Origin: Actinomycetota bacterium
GTDB taxonomy: Bacteria > Actinomycetota > Geothermincolia > Fen-727 > Anoxymicrobiaceae
Length of the DNA: 64,000 nt
Direction of reading: 5' to 3'
NCBI GenBank assembly: GCA_018831265.1
Contig: JAHJCO010000002.1
Span: 186,001 to 250,000, forward strand
Shown: positions 46,636-57,701 of the stretch, in pieces
Layout: each line of letters starts with the position of its first letter
Numbering within the stretch: the stretch's first letter is position 1
Program-made: the position numbers and the translations under genes
Notes under the pieces: model-generated
Databases searched by the model: none
What the model was told of the DNA's origin: nothing
The model's input: only the letters and a program-made list of their open reading frames with translations

Positions 46636-47802
46636 TTAGGTCCCCTGAGGGAACCGGCGCATGCCGATGTTGAGCAGCAGTCCCACGCAGAAGAAGTTCA
46701 CAATGAGCGAGCTGCCCCCGTAACTCATGAAAGGCAGGGTTATGCCCGTGACAGGCATTATTCCCATGGTCATGCCCACGTTGACCACTATCTGGAACAG
46801 GAACATGACCAGGATCCCCACGGCCAGCATGGTTCCGAACGGGTCGCGGGCGGTCAGCGCGATCTTGAACGACCGCCACAGCAGCAGCGCGAAGAGCGCC
46901 AGCAGGACGGTTCCACCGATGAAACCGAGCTGCTCGCCGACCACCGAGAAGATGAAGTCGGTATGGTGCGCCGGGATGAACTTCAGGTTGGTCTGGGTGC
47001 CCCTGAACAGGCCCCTGCCCACCAGCTGCCCCGAGCCGATGGCGATCTTGGACTGCATCAGGTTGTAGCCGGCGTGGAGCGGGTCCATGTCGGGGTTGAT
47101 GAAGACCAGCAGGCGAGTGACCTGATACGACTTCAGCAGGTGCAGCCCGAGCGCGGCCACCACCGCGACAGCCGTTCCCGCCGCCAGCACCGCCAGCTGC
47201 CTGAGCCGTGCTCCGCCGATCAGAAGCATACCCAGGAGTATTACGAAGACGCTCAGGGTCACGCCCAGGTCGGGCTCCAGGAAAATTAAAAACATGGGGA
47301 TCCCCGCGATGCCCAGCGCCTGAAGGAACTCCCTGTTGCTACCGATCTCCATGTGCCGGTCGGCGAAGAACGTGGCCAGCATGATGATGACCGCGATCTT
47401 TGCGAACTCCGAGGGCTGGGGGTCGAAGAAAGGCAGGGGGAGCCAGCGGTGGGCGCCGCCCCGGGCCGGGGTGACCATCACCACAAGCAGCAGGCCGATG
47501 GATATCGCGTAGATTATCCTGGAGTAGGGCATCATCTTGCGGTAGTCGAAGCTCGCGGCCAGGAACATGACCACGACTCCCACGATCAGGAAGAGCAGCT
47601 GGCGCTTCAGGTAGTAGGTCGCGGGGTTGTCCGCCCTGGTCGCGCTGAAGATCATGAGGACCCCGAAGACGCCCAGAGCCAGGGCGCTGAAGAGCAGCAG
47701 TTTGTCCACCGAGCGGCTGGGGAACCGCTTGAGAAGCTCCCTGGGCAGGCTCTGGCGTACCAGCCCCGGCGAGAACTCCGTCGACGTCCTGCCGTTCATC
47801 AT
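46636..47802 (-). CDS. rodA: Rod-shape peptidoglycan polymerase RodA
   Basis: SEDS-family glycosyltransferase that polymerises lipid II during elongation. 388 residues with about ten membrane helices; conserved loops include ARGGAHRWLPLPFF-PQPSEFAK and the C-terminal TGITLPFMSYGGSS. The partner transpeptidase is encoded immediately upstream. ATGATG start; either ATG possible. Confidence 0.95.
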   Translation of the reverse strand: MMNGRTSTEFSPGLVRQSLPRELLKRFPSRSVDKLLLFSALALGVFGVLMIFSATRADNPATYYLKRQLLFLIVGVVVMFLAASFDYRKMMPYSRIIYAISIGLLLVVMVTPARGGAHRWLPLPFFDPQPSEFAKIAVIIMLATFFADRHMEIGSNREFLQALGIAGIPMFLIFLEPDLGVTLSVFVILLGMLLIGGARLRQLAVLAAGTAVAVVAALGLHLLKSYQVTRLLVFINPDMDPLHAGYNLMQSKIAIGSGQLVGRGLFRGTQTNLKFIPAHHTDFIFSVVGEQLGFIGGTVLLALFALLLWRSFKIALTARDPFGTMLAVGILVMFLFQIVVNVGMTMGIMPVTGITLPFMSYGGSSLIVNFFCVGLLLNIGMRRFPQGT

Positions 47803-47825
47803 CCGACCGACACCACCGATTGATC

Positions 47826-49787
47826 CTAGTCGCCCGTGCTGGGCCTGATCTCGCCCTGCGCAGGCAGGTCGAACAGCCCCTCGAGGATACGCCTCGCGAC
47901 CGGCGCCGCGCTCTCGCCCCCGTGACCTCCCTGCTCGATGGCAACGGCGACCACGTACTTCGGATCGTTGGCCGGGGCGAAGCAGCAGAACCAGGCTGTA
48001 GGCTGCTTGCCCATTATCTCGCTTGTCCCGGTCTTGCCCGCCACCGGTACCTGGTTGACGGGGAACCCCTCGAAGGTGGCGGCCGCGGTCCCCTTGCCCT
48101 GGACCACCCCCGTCAGCGCCTGGGTCACCTGGGCGAGGTGCTCGGGGCCCATGTCGAGCTCCGTGGCGACCTCGGGCTCCGCCTCGTTGACGACCTCTCC
48201 GTCCACGTCCTCCAGTGTCTTCATCACGTGGGGCCTGACGAACTTGCCGCCGTTGGCGATGCCGGCGTAGACGTAAGCCATCTGGAGCGGGGTGGTCAGG
48301 ATGTCGCCCTGGCCGATGGCCATGTTCACGGTATCACCCGGGTACCAGACCTGGAAGTCCGGGTTCTTCTTGTTGAACTCCTTCTTCCACTCGGGGCTCG
48401 GGATGCGGCCGTTCATCTCGCTCGTCAGGTCGATGCCCGTGGCCTTGCCGAGCTGGAAGTCCCGCGCGTACTCCCAGAGGGGCCTGCCCTGGATGTCCTT
48501 CTGCCTGTTATAGAAGTTGTAGCCGATGTTGTAGAAGACCACGTCGCACGACTGGATTATCCCGTTGAAGAGGTCCAGGTGGTGGTGGGTGCTCCAGCAG
48601 GTCTTGGGGTAGTCCTTGAACTCGCCCGTCGTGAAGACGTGGTTGCAGTCGAAGGGCGAGTGTATGTCGAAGGTACCCTCGGTCAGGGCGGCGAGGGCCG
48701 GCACCACCTTGAAGGTGGACCCGGGGGGTATCTCGCTCATTATGGCCCGGTTGTTCAGAGGGTAAAGATTGGCCGGGGCGATGAGCTCCTGCCACATCTT
48801 CTCGCTGATGCCGCCCACGAAGCTGTTAAGGTCGTAGGAGGGGTAGGACGCCATCGCGATGACCTCCCCCGTCTTGGGGTCCATCACCACCGCGGAGGCA
48901 CCCGTGGCCTGGTACGGCTTCGGCGACTCGGCGTCCTGGCGCGCGCGCGCCATCTGTACACCCATATCCAGCGACGCCTCTACCAGTTCCTGCACGTTCT
49001 TGTCGATGGTCGTCCGCACGCTCACGCCCGCGGCCGGCTCGCGGCGGGATATCTCGCGGATCGAGTTACCCTGGGCGTCGACCTCCAGCCGCAGCGAACC
49101 GACCCTGCCCCTGAGCTCCTCGTCGTAGGTGTTCTCGATCCCGGACAGGCCGATCTCGTCCCCCGCCTCGTAACCCTTGCTCTTCTTCTCCTCGAGAGCC
49201 TCGGGGCTGATCTCGCCGAGGTAACCTATCACGTGCGCGGCGAGCGACGCGTAGGGGTAGTCGCGCACCGGCCTGGTACCGGCGATCACGCCGGGGAACT
49301 CCTGCCGGTGCTCGCTCACGTAGGTGATGTCATCCTCGCCGACGTCGTTCCTGATCAGCACCGCCCGCTGGTTCGGCGACTGCGACTTGTCGATCTTCTG
49401 GTTGATCTCGTCGACACCCATACCGAGCAGCCTGGACAGCCTGCTCACCACGGCCTTGCGCTCATCACCCATCTCGGCCGGCACCACGGAGATGGTGGGG
49501 GCGTTGCGGTTCTTCACGATCACCTGACCGTTGCGGTCGAGTATGCGTCCCCGCGGCGCCTCCAGGGATATCTCGCGGATGCTGTTGCCCTCCGCCCGCT
49601 TGCGATAGTCGTTGCCGGACACTATCTGCATGAACCACAGCCGGGCGAAGAGGACCACGAAGGCCGTGACGATGATTATTCCCAGGATGGCGACCCGCCG
49701 TCGCAGGTTCTCCTCCGACGAATCGGGCCTCGAATATGTGGTCTCGGCGGGCCTCAGCTTCAAGCCCGCGCGTTTGGCGATCCTCAT
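47826..49787 (-). CDS. mrdA: Penicillin-binding protein 2
   Basis: Transpeptidase that works with RodA in lateral wall synthesis. 653 residues: one N-terminal membrane helix (VAILGIIIVTAFVVLFARLWFM), the PBP dimerisation domain, and the penicillin-binding domain with STFK (SxxK, in PPGSTFKV) and KTGT (VAGKTGTSEI). The C-terminal CCFAP follows the family. Between rodA and mreD in the operon. Confidence 0.95.
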   Translation of the reverse strand: MRIAKRAGLKLRPAETTYSRPDSSEENLRRRVAILGIIIVTAFVVLFARLWFMQIVSGNDYRKRAEGNSIREISLEAPRGRILDRNGQVIVKNRNAPTISVVPAEMGDERKAVVSRLSRLLGMGVDEINQKIDKSQSPNQRAVLIRNDVGEDDITYVSEHRQEFPGVIAGTRPVRDYPYASLAAHVIGYLGEISPEALEEKKSKGYEAGDEIGLSGIENTYDEELRGRVGSLRLEVDAQGNSIREISRREPAAGVSVRTTIDKNVQELVEASLDMGVQMARARQDAESPKPYQATGASAVVMDPKTGEVIAMASYPSYDLNSFVGGISEKMWQELIAPANLYPLNNRAIMSEIPPGSTFKVVPALAALTEGTFDIHSPFDCNHVFTTGEFKDYPKTCWSTHHHLDLFNGIIQSCDVVFYNIGYNFYNRQKDIQGRPLWEYARDFQLGKATGIDLTSEMNGRIPSPEWKKEFNKKNPDFQVWYPGDTVNMAIGQGDILTTPLQMAYVYAGIANGGKFVRPHVMKTLEDVDGEVVNEAEPEVATELDMGPEHLAQVTQALTGVVQGKGTAAATFEGFPVNQVPVAGKTGTSEIMGKQPTAWFCCFAPANDPKYVVAVAIEQGGHGGESAAPVARRILEGLFDLPAQGEIRPSTGD

Positions 49788-49812
49788 ACGGCCAGGGACC
49801 GGCGCTTTCGTA

Positions 49813-50337
49813 CTAGCGGGCGACGCCGCGCTTAAGCGCCAGCGAGTCCTCCTTCTCGGGGAATCGGAACCTTCGCATTACCGGGTAGACGATAAAAACG
49901 CACAGTATGTTATACAGCGTCGACGCGAAAAGCACGCCAATCCTGAAGGGTGGCATGTTCTCCTGCCCCAGCACTGACAGGGTCACCTGGTGGAACGACT
50001 GCTCGAAGATGCTGGCCAGGAACACCAGTATCACGGGAAGCAGTATGGTGTAGGTCATGAAGAAGTCCTTGAGCATCCCCGCCAGGAACGCGGTGACGGT
50101 CTTGGTGAGCATCCCCACACCCATCAACTGGGGGCTGGCGATGTCCTGCAGCATGCCGCCGAAGAACCCCACCACGGCACCGGCCACCGGCCCGTCCTGG
50201 ACGGCGACCACCACCGCCACCACCAGAATGAGGTCCGGCTGGACCCCGAGTATCTTGAACTGGGGCAGCACCGAGATCTGCAGCACGAACGCCAGCACCA
50301 CCGTGATCAGGAGGAACAACTGCCTGTTTCTGCTCAC
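49813..50337 (-). CDS. mreD: Rod-shape protein MreD
   Basis: 174-residue membrane protein with about five helices that bridges MreC and the wall enzymes. The gene position after mreC and the hydrophobic profile support the name. Primary sequence similarity in MreD is low in general. GTG start overlapping the mreC stop by four bases. Confidence 0.9.
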   Translation of the reverse strand: MSRNRQLFLLITVVLAFVLQISVLPQFKILGVQPDLILVVAVVVAVQDGPVAGAVVGFFGGMLQDIASPQLMGVGMLTKTVTAFLAGMLKDFFMTYTILLPVILVFLASIFEQSFHQVTLSVLGQENMPPFRIGVLFASTLYNILCVFIVYPVMRRFRFPEKEDSLALKRGVAR

Positions 50338-51191
50338 TGCCCCTCCCTGAGTATTACGGACTCGGGCTCGGGCATTACGATCACCAGCGCCTTGTCGATC
50401 TTGGAGAACCGCGCGTACGGCTTGACCTTGATGTAGCGCGTCAGGCCGCCGCTCCTTTTGGTCACCTCGCTGACCCTGCCGATCGCGATGCCCGGTGGGC
50501 AGGTCCCGCCGAGACCGGACGTCTCGATGATGTCACCGACCTTGATGTCCGCCTCTTCGTTCATGGGCGTGTAGCGGATTATCTCCTCGTTACCGCCCTC
50601 GACGATGCCGAGCTCGCGGCTGCGCTGGTCGCGGGCGCCGATGGCCGAGCGCGAGTCGGTGATGAGCTCGATCACCGAGGTGCGCGAACCGACCGATATG
50701 ACCCTTCCGACGAGCCCCTCGTCGGTGACGACCGACATATACTTCTTGACCCCGGATGAGGAGCCCTTGTTGATTATCATGAGACGCTGCCAGTTGTCCG
50801 GGGACTGCCCGATCACGTCCACCCCGACGTACTCGTACTGGACGTTCTCCTCGCTGAACTGGAGCAGGTTACGCAGGTCCTCCACCTGGGATTCGAGCTC
50901 CTTGGACTCGATGCTCTGGCGTCGCAGGTTGGCGACCTCCTTCTGCAGCTCGGCCTTGTCTTTCGACAGTGAGGGCAGGTGCCACAGGTTCACGAAGCCG
51001 TCCTTGATGGGCCTGAATATCTTGGTGAACGCGGAGCTTATGGGGGACACCAGGTCCAGGAAGAAGTTCTGTATCTTGTGCAGCGGCCCGCTGTCCGACT
51101 CCCTTACGTAGAGGGTGAGCACGGTGATGCAGACCACTATCAGCAGTATCAGTATGAGCCGGTTCCTGTTGGTCCTGGGAGTGCGGGGCAT
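50334..51191 (-). CDS. mreC: Rod-shape protein MreC
   Basis: 285-residue scaffold: one N-terminal membrane helix (LILILLIVVCITVLTL), a coiled coil (about 60-100, AELQKEVANLRRQSIE), then a beta domain with VIGQSPDNWQRLMIINKG and LVGRVISVGSRTSVIELITD. Links MreB filaments to the wall enzymes. Confidence 0.95.
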   Translation of the reverse strand: MPRTPRTNRNRLILILLIVVCITVLTLYVRESDSGPLHKIQNFFLDLVSPISSAFTKIFRPIKDGFVNLWHLPSLSKDKAELQKEVANLRRQSIESKELESQVEDLRNLLQFSEENVQYEYVGVDVIGQSPDNWQRLMIINKGSSSGVKKYMSVVTDEGLVGRVISVGSRTSVIELITDSRSAIGARDQRSRELGIVEGGNEEIIRYTPMNEEADIKVGDIIETSGLGGTCPPGIAIGRVSEVTKRSGGLTRYIKVKPYARFSKIDKALVIVMPEPESVILREGQ

Positions 51192-51217
51192 GGTGTATCT
51201 CTACTGCCTAATGGCCG

Positions 51218-52273
<1,056 letters not shown>

Positions 52274-52396
52274 TCACCTCAATAAATAGGCCCCCGGCAG
52301 GGGCATATAGCGTTCAAGTATCCCATTATGCACAAAAACCGGGTTTCGTCACCCGCAATTTTAACACAAGTTTACAAAATCAACATGACTGAAATC

Positions 52397-52540
52397 GGGG
52401 TCAGGCACGATTCAGATCTGTCTGTGCAATGAAAACCTCAGCACGTTTTGTTGCGCTCATGGAGTCTGATCGGCCTTGCGGATACAGTGCAAGAAAAGGT
52501 CTGAGGTCTTCTTGCACGACTTGAATCCCGCCTGACCCCC
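52397..52540. repeat. REP-like inverted repeat, GGGGTCAGGC type with a nested CCTCAG block
   Basis: GGGGTCAGGC (52397-52406) pairs with 52531-52540. Inner blocks GATTCA and TGCAA-GAA-ACCTCAG also pair, so arms extend about 45 bases with gaps. The CCTCAG/GGTCTGAGG part matches the elements at 29944 and 57064. It starts 132 bases after the mreB start and lies in the mreB-ndk gap, three bases after the ndk stop. Confidence 0.75.
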
Positions 52541-52543
52541 ATC

Positions 52544-52954
52544 CTAGTCATCTCCGAAGAATAGGGCTATCTCGCGTGCGGCGCTCTCGGGCGAGTCCGA
52601 GCCGTGTACCAAGTTCCGGGTCACGCTGGTCGCGTACCCCCCCCGGATGGATCCCGGGGTCGCCTCCAGGGGATCGGTCGGCCCCATGATGACCCGCGCC
52701 GACTCGATAGCGTTGTCACCCTCCATCACGGCGATCACAGACAGCCCTTCGGTGATGTACTCCAGGAGTGGCTCGTAGAACGGCTTGCCCCTGTGCTCGG
52801 CGTAGTGCTTCTCCGCCAGGGCTCTGTCTATGTGAACGCCCTTGATCTTCGTGACCCTCTGGCCCTTGCGCTCGATCCGGGCGATTATCTCCCCGACCAG
52901 ACCTCGAGCCACACCGTCCGGTTTGATTATTATGAGCGTCTGCTCGACCGCCAT
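52544..52954 (-). CDS. ndk: Nucleoside diphosphate kinase
   Basis: Transfers phosphate among nucleotides through the active His117 (NLVHGSDS). 136 residues, the usual size; opening TLIIIKPDGVARGLVGEII and GPTDPLEATPGSIRGGYA. Short gap of 15 bases after folC. Confidence 0.97.
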   Translation of the reverse strand: MAVEQTLIIIKPDGVARGLVGEIIARIERKGQRVTKIKGVHIDRALAEKHYAEHRGKPFYEPLLEYITEGLSVIAVMEGDNAIESARVIMGPTDPLEATPGSIRGGYATSVTRNLVHGSDSPESAAREIALFFGDD

Positions 52955-52969
52955 ATCTCCTCCCTAGTG

Positions 52970-54310
52970 TTACCTGTCCTGCCTCATCTCGCGCGACGCC
53001 TTCTGGTACCTGAAATATATCCGGGCCTCGCTCACGGTGAACAGGGAGCCGGTTATGCAGACCATGCCATCCCGGCCCGCGGCGTTCATCGCGGCCCTCA
53101 CCGCGACCCCGAAGTCCGGCTCCTCCCTGTGCCTTATCCCGTCCATCCGGCAGAGTGCCGCCAGCTTGCTCGACGGGATGCATCGCGCGCTGCGGTTCTC
53201 GGTGACCACGACCTCGTCTGCCACCGCCCCCAGCAGCCTGAGGATACCACGGGCGTCCTTGTCGCTGAGTATCGCCACCACCACTGCCAGCCTCTCGAAG
53301 TCGAACTCGCTGGTGAGAGAGGTCACCAGCTTCTCCACCCCCAGGACGTTGTGCGCCCCGTCGGTGACCACCAGCGGCCGCTCACGCAGGATCTCGAGCC
53401 TTCCCGGCACGCTGGCGCTCTCCAGCGCCCTGCGGAACCCCTCCTCGGACGCCTTCTCCCGGGGCTCGGCGTATACCTGCGCGGCGGCCACGGCGCAGGC
53501 CGCGTTCACCGCCTGGTGCTTACCGAACATGGGCAGCTTTATCTCCCTGAACTCGTGGCCCTCCAGCCCGCTCACGGTGATTATCTGGGAGGGGGCCTCC
53601 CCGGCGACCCTGTAGGGGATGTGGAAGTCGAGGCGGAAGTCTCGGCCGAAGACGCGCATCTCGGCCCCCACCTCCTCGCACCTCTCGGCCATGATCATCA
53701 GTATCTCCCTGCGGGCCTCCGCCGTAACCAGGACGCAACCCTCGTTTATCATCCCGACCTTCTCGGAGGCGATCTTCTCCCTGGTCCTGCCGAGCTCGTT
53801 CACGTGGTCGATGTCCACGTTGGTGATGACAGCGACGTCGCAGTCCACCACGTTGGTGGCGTCCCAACGGCCGCCCATCCCGACCTCCAGGACCGCCACG
53901 TCTATTCCCTCGCGCTCGAAGTACCGGTACGCCACCGCGGTGACCACCTCGAAGTAGGTGAGCTGCTCGCCTGCCTCCTTCTCGGCCCTCTTGACGTATC
54001 CGGCGACCTCCTCCATGGTCTCGGCGAAGGCGTGTGTGGATATCATCCTGCCGTTGACGGTCATCCGCTCGCGGACGGTCTCCAGGTGGGGCGAGGTGAA
54101 CAGCCCCACCTTGAAGCCGCACTCGGCGAGTATCGCGGCGGTCATATTGCCCACGGAGGTCTTTCCGTTGGTGCCGGTGACCTGCACGGCGTCGAAGGAG
54201 TTCTGGGGGTTTCCCATGAGGCCACAGAGCGCCCGGATGCGGTCGAGCGAGGGCTTTACCCCAAGCACGATCTTGCCGTCCAGGAAATCTACCGCCTCGG
54301 AGTACTTCAA
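52970..54310 (-). CDS. folC: Folylpolyglutamate / dihydrofolate synthase
   Basis: Adds glutamates to folates and may join dihydropteroate to glutamate. 446 residues. Mur-ligase fold: VQVTGTNGKTSVGNMTAAIL (P-loop), AVLEVGMGGRWDATNV, ITNVDIDHVNELG and the C-terminal VTDGAHN. TTG start with AGGTGGCGATCAG upstream; the frame reads upstream in a basic low-complexity stretch that is not real. Directly follows valS. Confidence 0.93.
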   Translation of the reverse strand: MKYSEAVDFLDGKIVLGVKPSLDRIRALCGLMGNPQNSFDAVQVTGTNGKTSVGNMTAAILAECGFKVGLFTSPHLETVRERMTVNGRMISTHAFAETMEEVAGYVKRAEKEAGEQLTYFEVVTAVAYRYFEREGIDVAVLEVGMGGRWDATNVVDCDVAVITNVDIDHVNELGRTREKIASEKVGMINEGCVLVTAEARREILMIMAERCEEVGAEMRVFGRDFRLDFHIPYRVAGEAPSQIITVSGLEGHEFREIKLPMFGKHQAVNAACAVAAAQVYAEPREKASEEGFRRALESASVPGRLEILRERPLVVTDGAHNVLGVEKLVTSLTSEFDFERLAVVVAILSDKDARGILRLLGAVADEVVVTENRSARCIPSSKLAALCRMDGIRHREEPDFGVAVRAAMNAAGRDGMVCITGSLFTVSEARIYFRYQKASREMRQDR

Positions 54311-54350
54311 CTGATCGCCACCTGTACACCCGGGATGCCGCGACCGACCA

Positions 54351-57008
54351 TCAACGGCTCTCCTCCAGCATGCGGATCTGCTCGGTGAGCTTGCGCCTCT
54401 TCTCGTGGAGGTCGTCCGCCTTCTCGTGCTCCTTCTGGACCACCATCGGCGGCGCCTTGTCGAGGAAGTCGGAGGAGGCAAGCTTGGCGACGGTCTTCTC
54501 CAGGTCCTTCTCGATCTTCGCCAGACGCCTGGCCAGGCGGTCTATCTCGCCGGCCGCGTCCACGCCCGCCTCGCGGGAGATGTATGCCTGGGAGCCGTCG
54601 GCTATGACCCTCATCTGGTAGCCGGACTCGAGCGGCTGGCGGGTGAACGCGACCTCGTTCAGCCCCGCGAGCGACGTTACGTAGGTTATCCACATCGCCA
54701 GCGTCTCATGCACGGCGTCGTCCTCGCACAACAGGGTGGCGTCCACCTTCTCTCCGGGCGGGATTCCGTGCTCCGAACGCGCCGAGCGTATCCCCACTAC
54801 CAGCGACTGGATGAGCCCCATGTCCTCCTCCGCCTCGGGGTCACCCGACACCTCGTCGCCCGACGGCCACGCCGCGAGCATTATCGACTCGCCAGAGCCT
54901 GGCAGGCGCTGCCATATCTCCTCGGTGATGAACGGCATGTACGGATGCAGGAGTCTCATGGAAAGCTCCAGCACCCTGAGCGCGACCGACTGAGCGACGG
55001 CCCGCTCGCCGTCGGTCCCCCTGTAGAAGCGCAGCTTGGCCAGCTCCAGGTACCAGTCGCAGAAATCCCCCCAGAAGAACTGGTAGAGCGCCTTGCCCGC
55101 GATGCTGAAGTTGTACTCCTCCATCGCCGTGTCGACGCGCTCGACGGTGGTGGCCAGCCGGGAGAGTATCCAGCGGTCGGAAAGGTCCAGGTCGGCCCGG
55201 CCGAGGTCCACCGGCTCGGCGAGGTCGGAGATGTTGGTGAGCACCAGGCGGGCCGCGTTCCAGATCTTGTTGGCGAAGTTACGGTTGCCCTCGATGCGCT
55301 CCTCGGAGAGGTTAATGTCCCGTCCCGGCACCGCGATGGAGGCCAGCGCGAACCTCAGCGCGTCGGTCCCGTAGAGGTCGATCATGTCCAGCGGGTCTAT
55401 CACGTTCCCGCTGGACTTGCTCATCTTCTTGCCCTCGAAGTCGCGCACCAGCGCGGTGACGAACACGTCGCGGTACGGCACGTCCCCCATGAAGCGCAGG
55501 CCCAGCATTATCATGCGGGCCACCCAGAAGAAGATGATGTCGAAGGCGGTGGTCAGCACGGAGGTCGGGTAGAACGCGTCCAGGACCGGCGTCTTCTCCG
55601 GCCAGCCCATGGTGGAGAACGGCCAGAGCCCCGAGGAAAACCAGGTGTCCAGCACGTCGGGGTCCTGGCGCAGGTTCTCAGAGCCGCAGCGGCACGCCTC
55701 CGGGGCCTGGAGCTCGACCGCCATGTCCCCGCAGTCGTCGCAGTACCAGACCGGGATGCGGTGGCCCCACCATAGCTGCCTGGATATGCACCAGTCGCGG
55801 ATGTTCTCCATCCAGTCGAAGTAGATCTTCGTCCAGCGCTCCGGGGTGAAGGTGATGCGCCCGTCGCGTACCGCCTCGATGCCCGGGCGCGCGAGGGGCT
55901 CCATCTTCACAAACCACTGGGTGGACAGGTACGGCTCGACCTCGGTACGGCAACGATAGCACTGGCCCACGGCGAGCAGGTGGTCCTCTGTCTTCTCCAG
56001 CAACCCCCGGGCCTCCAGGTCGGCGACCACCGCGTCCCTGGCCTCGTAGCGGTCCATTCCCGCGTACGGACCGCCGTTCTCGTTTATGGTGCCGTCCGGG
56101 TTGAAGACGTTTATGACCTCGAGACCGTGGCGCAGGCCTATCTCGTAGTCGTTGGGATCGTGCGCGGGGGTCACCTTCAGGGCGCCCGTTCCGAACTCGG
56201 GGTCCACGTACTTGTCGCTGATGACCGGTATGCGTCGCTCCAGCAGGGGCAGGATAACCGTGCGACCCACCTCGCCGGCGTGCCGCGAATCGGTGGGAGC
56301 CACGGCCACCGCGGTGTCTCCCAGCATGGTCTCGGGCCTGGTGGTGGCGACCACCAGCAAGCCGTCGCCTTCCGCGAAGGGGTAGCGGATGTACCAGAGG
56401 TGTCCGCTCTTGTCCTCGTGCTCGACCTCTATGTCCGAGAGGGCGGTGTGGCAGCGGGGGCACCAGTTGACTATGTACTTGCCTCGGTAGACCAGGCCGT
56501 CGTCATAGAGCGCCTTGAAGACGGTCCGCACGGCGAGCGAGCACCCCTCGTCCATGGTGAAGCGGGTCCTCTCCCAGTCGCACATGCACCCCAGGCGCTT
56601 GAGCTGCCTGATGATGGTGCCGCCGTACTCCTCCTTCCACTCCCAGACACGCTCCACGAACTTCTCTCGCCCCAGGGCGTGCCGGTCGGTCCCCTCCCTC
56701 TCCAGCGCTCGCTCGACCACGTTCTGGGTCGCGATGCCCGCGTGATCGGTGCCGGGCATCCAGAGGACCTCGTACCCCTGCATCTTCCTGCGCCGGGCGA
56801 TGATGTCCTGGAGACCGTTGTTGAGGGCGTGCCCCATGTGCAGCACGCCGGTCACGTTGGGAGGGGGGATGACCTGCGAGAACTTCGGCTTCCCGCTGGC
56901 GGGGTCGGCGTGGAAGTACCCGTTATCCTCCCAGAACGAGTACCAGCGCTCCTCCACGGAGCCGGGTTCGTATGCCTTGGGTATGTCGGCGCCGAGGTCC
57001 TCGGGCAA
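54351..57008 (-). CDS. valS: Valyl-tRNA synthetase
   Basis: Charges tRNA-Val. 885 residues. Class I motifs: [16 protein letters not shown] (HIGH type) and [12 protein letters not shown] (KMSKS). Editing domain with [10 protein letters not shown], and a C-terminal coiled coil ([20 protein letters not shown]). The frame opens at a TTG (57068) inside an inverted-repeat element; I chose the TTG at 57008, with GAGGTGG upstream, at the family-typical N-terminus. No T-box leader was seen. Confidence 0.96.
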   Translation of the reverse strand: MPEDLGADIPKAYEPGSVEERWYSFWEDNGYFHADPASGKPKFSQVIPPPNVTGVLHMGHALNNGLQDIIARRRKMQGYEVLWMPGTDHAGIATQNVVERALEREGTDRHALGREKFVERVWEWKEEYGGTIIRQLKRLGCMCDWERTRFTMDEGCSLAVRTVFKALYDDGLVYRGKYIVNWCPRCHTALSDIEVEHEDKSGHLWYIRYPFAEGDGLLVVATTRPETMLGDTAVAVAPTDSRHAGEVGRTVILPLLERRIPVISDKYVDPEFGTGALKVTPAHDPNDYEIGLRHGLEVINVFNPDGTINENGGPYAGMDRYEARDAVVADLEARGLLEKTEDHLLAVGQCYRCRTEVEPYLSTQWFVKMEPLARPGIEAVRDGRITFTPERWTKIYFDWMENIRDWCISRQLWWGHRIPVWYCDDCGDMAVELQAPEACRCGSENLRQDPDVLDTWFSSGLWPFSTMGWPEKTPVLDAFYPTSVLTTAFDIIFFWVARMIMLGLRFMGDVPYRDVFVTALVRDFEGKKMSKSSGNVIDPLDMIDLYGTDALRFALASIAVPGRDINLSEERIEGNRNFANKIWNAARLVLTNISDLAEPVDLGRADLDLSDRWILSRLATTVERVDTAMEEYNFSIAGKALYQFFWGDFCDWYLELAKLRFYRGTDGERAVAQSVALRVLELSMRLLHPYMPFITEEIWQRLPGSGESIMLAAWPSGDEVSGDPEAEEDMGLIQSLVVGIRSARSEHGIPPGEKVDATLLCEDDAVHETLAMWITYVTSLAGLNEVAFTRQPLESGYQMRVIADGSQAYISREAGVDAAGEIDRLARRLAKIEKDLEKTVAKLASSDFLDKAPPMVVQKEHEKADDLHEKRRKLTEQIRMLEESR

Positions 57009-57063
57009 AGCGTTCACCACCTCGAAAGTTAAGGATTCTCGATAACAGATTCTAGCGTAAAAC

Positions 57064-57172
57064 TGCAAGAATACCTCAAACCATTTCTTTCATCCGCGGC
57101 TTCAACTGACTCCGTGAAAGTTTTGGTCTGAGGTATTCTTTCACGAAAGTTTTGGTCTGAGGTATTCTTTCA
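57064..57172. repeat. REP-like inverted repeat, CCTCAGACCA type, one arm duplicated
   Basis: The left arm TGCAAGAATACCTCAAACCA (57064-57083) pairs with TGGTCTGAGGTATTCTTTCA at 57124-57143, and the right arm recurs at 57153-57172, giving a 29-base direct repeat. Lies just upstream of valS. Confidence 0.85.
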
Positions 57173-57207
57173 CATCCCCGAGTCACAGCCGCCAGACGTC
57201 GAAAACC

Positions 57208-57285
57208 GTGGGGTCGGACGTTTGCGTTCATTCCATGACTCCGATCGAACTCCAGACTGAAATGAACGAAATCGTCCGACGCCAC
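57208..57285. repeat. REP-like inverted repeat, GTCGGACG type
   Basis: A 27-base inverted repeat with four mismatches, arms 57208-57234 and 57259-57285 (outer GTGGGGTCGGACG / CGTCCGACGCCAC). It sits in the divergent gap before the small membrane protein and, with the preceding element, fills the gap 57009-57340. Confidence 0.75.
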
Positions 57286-57340
57286 TCCATATTTCTGATA
57301 GAATCCAACCCGTTATCGAACACGGAGGTCTCAAAGCCGT

Positions 57341-57682
57341 ATGTGGCTCGCGTTACTGCTCATATACCTGCTGCCGGTGGTGCTCATCATCCTGGTCTTC
57401 TTCGCCATAGGCACCGCGGCGAGCAGGACCTATCGCGTGGCGAAGCGCGCCTACGGCGACGTGAAGCCTTACGTCAACGAGCTGACTTCCAAGGCGACAG
57501 CGGCCCAGCAGAAGCTCGAAGGAATGAGCCAGCGGGGAACGAAGCTCACGGAAACCTTCGAGGAGATAACGGGACGGATCGCCTTCATCGCCGAGTCGCT
57601 GCAGGAGACCACGAAATCACCGGCCGGAAGGCTGACCGAGTTCGCGGGCAGGTTCCTGGAAGAGGCCGGGCCGGGCCGTTAG
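57341..57682 (+). CDS. Small single-pass membrane protein
   Basis: 113 residues: N-terminal membrane helix (WLALLLIYLLPVVLIILVFFA) and a helical, charged cytosolic or periplasmic tail (SKATAAQQKLEGMSQRGTKLTETFEEITGRI) resembling DUF948-type proteins. GGAGG lies 12 bases upstream of the ATG. It converges with clpX, its stop 19 bases from the clpX end. Function unknown. Confidence 0.7.
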   Translation: MWLALLLIYLLPVVLIILVFFAIGTAASRTYRVAKRAYGDVKPYVNELTSKATAAQQKLEGMSQRGTKLTETFEEITGRIAFIAESLQETTKSPAGRLTEFAGRFLEEAGPGR

Positions 57683-57701
57683 GCGCCGGGCCGCGGCGGC
57701 G

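Noticed and set aside
47820..49835. A 671-codon plus-strand frame opposite mrdA
   Set aside because: Mirror-frame artefact of a high-GC gene; PBP2 motifs on the minus strand are unambiguous.
57009..57340. T-box leader before valS
   Set aside because: No AGGGTGGNACCGCG antiterminator box; the gap is filled by inverted-repeat elements.
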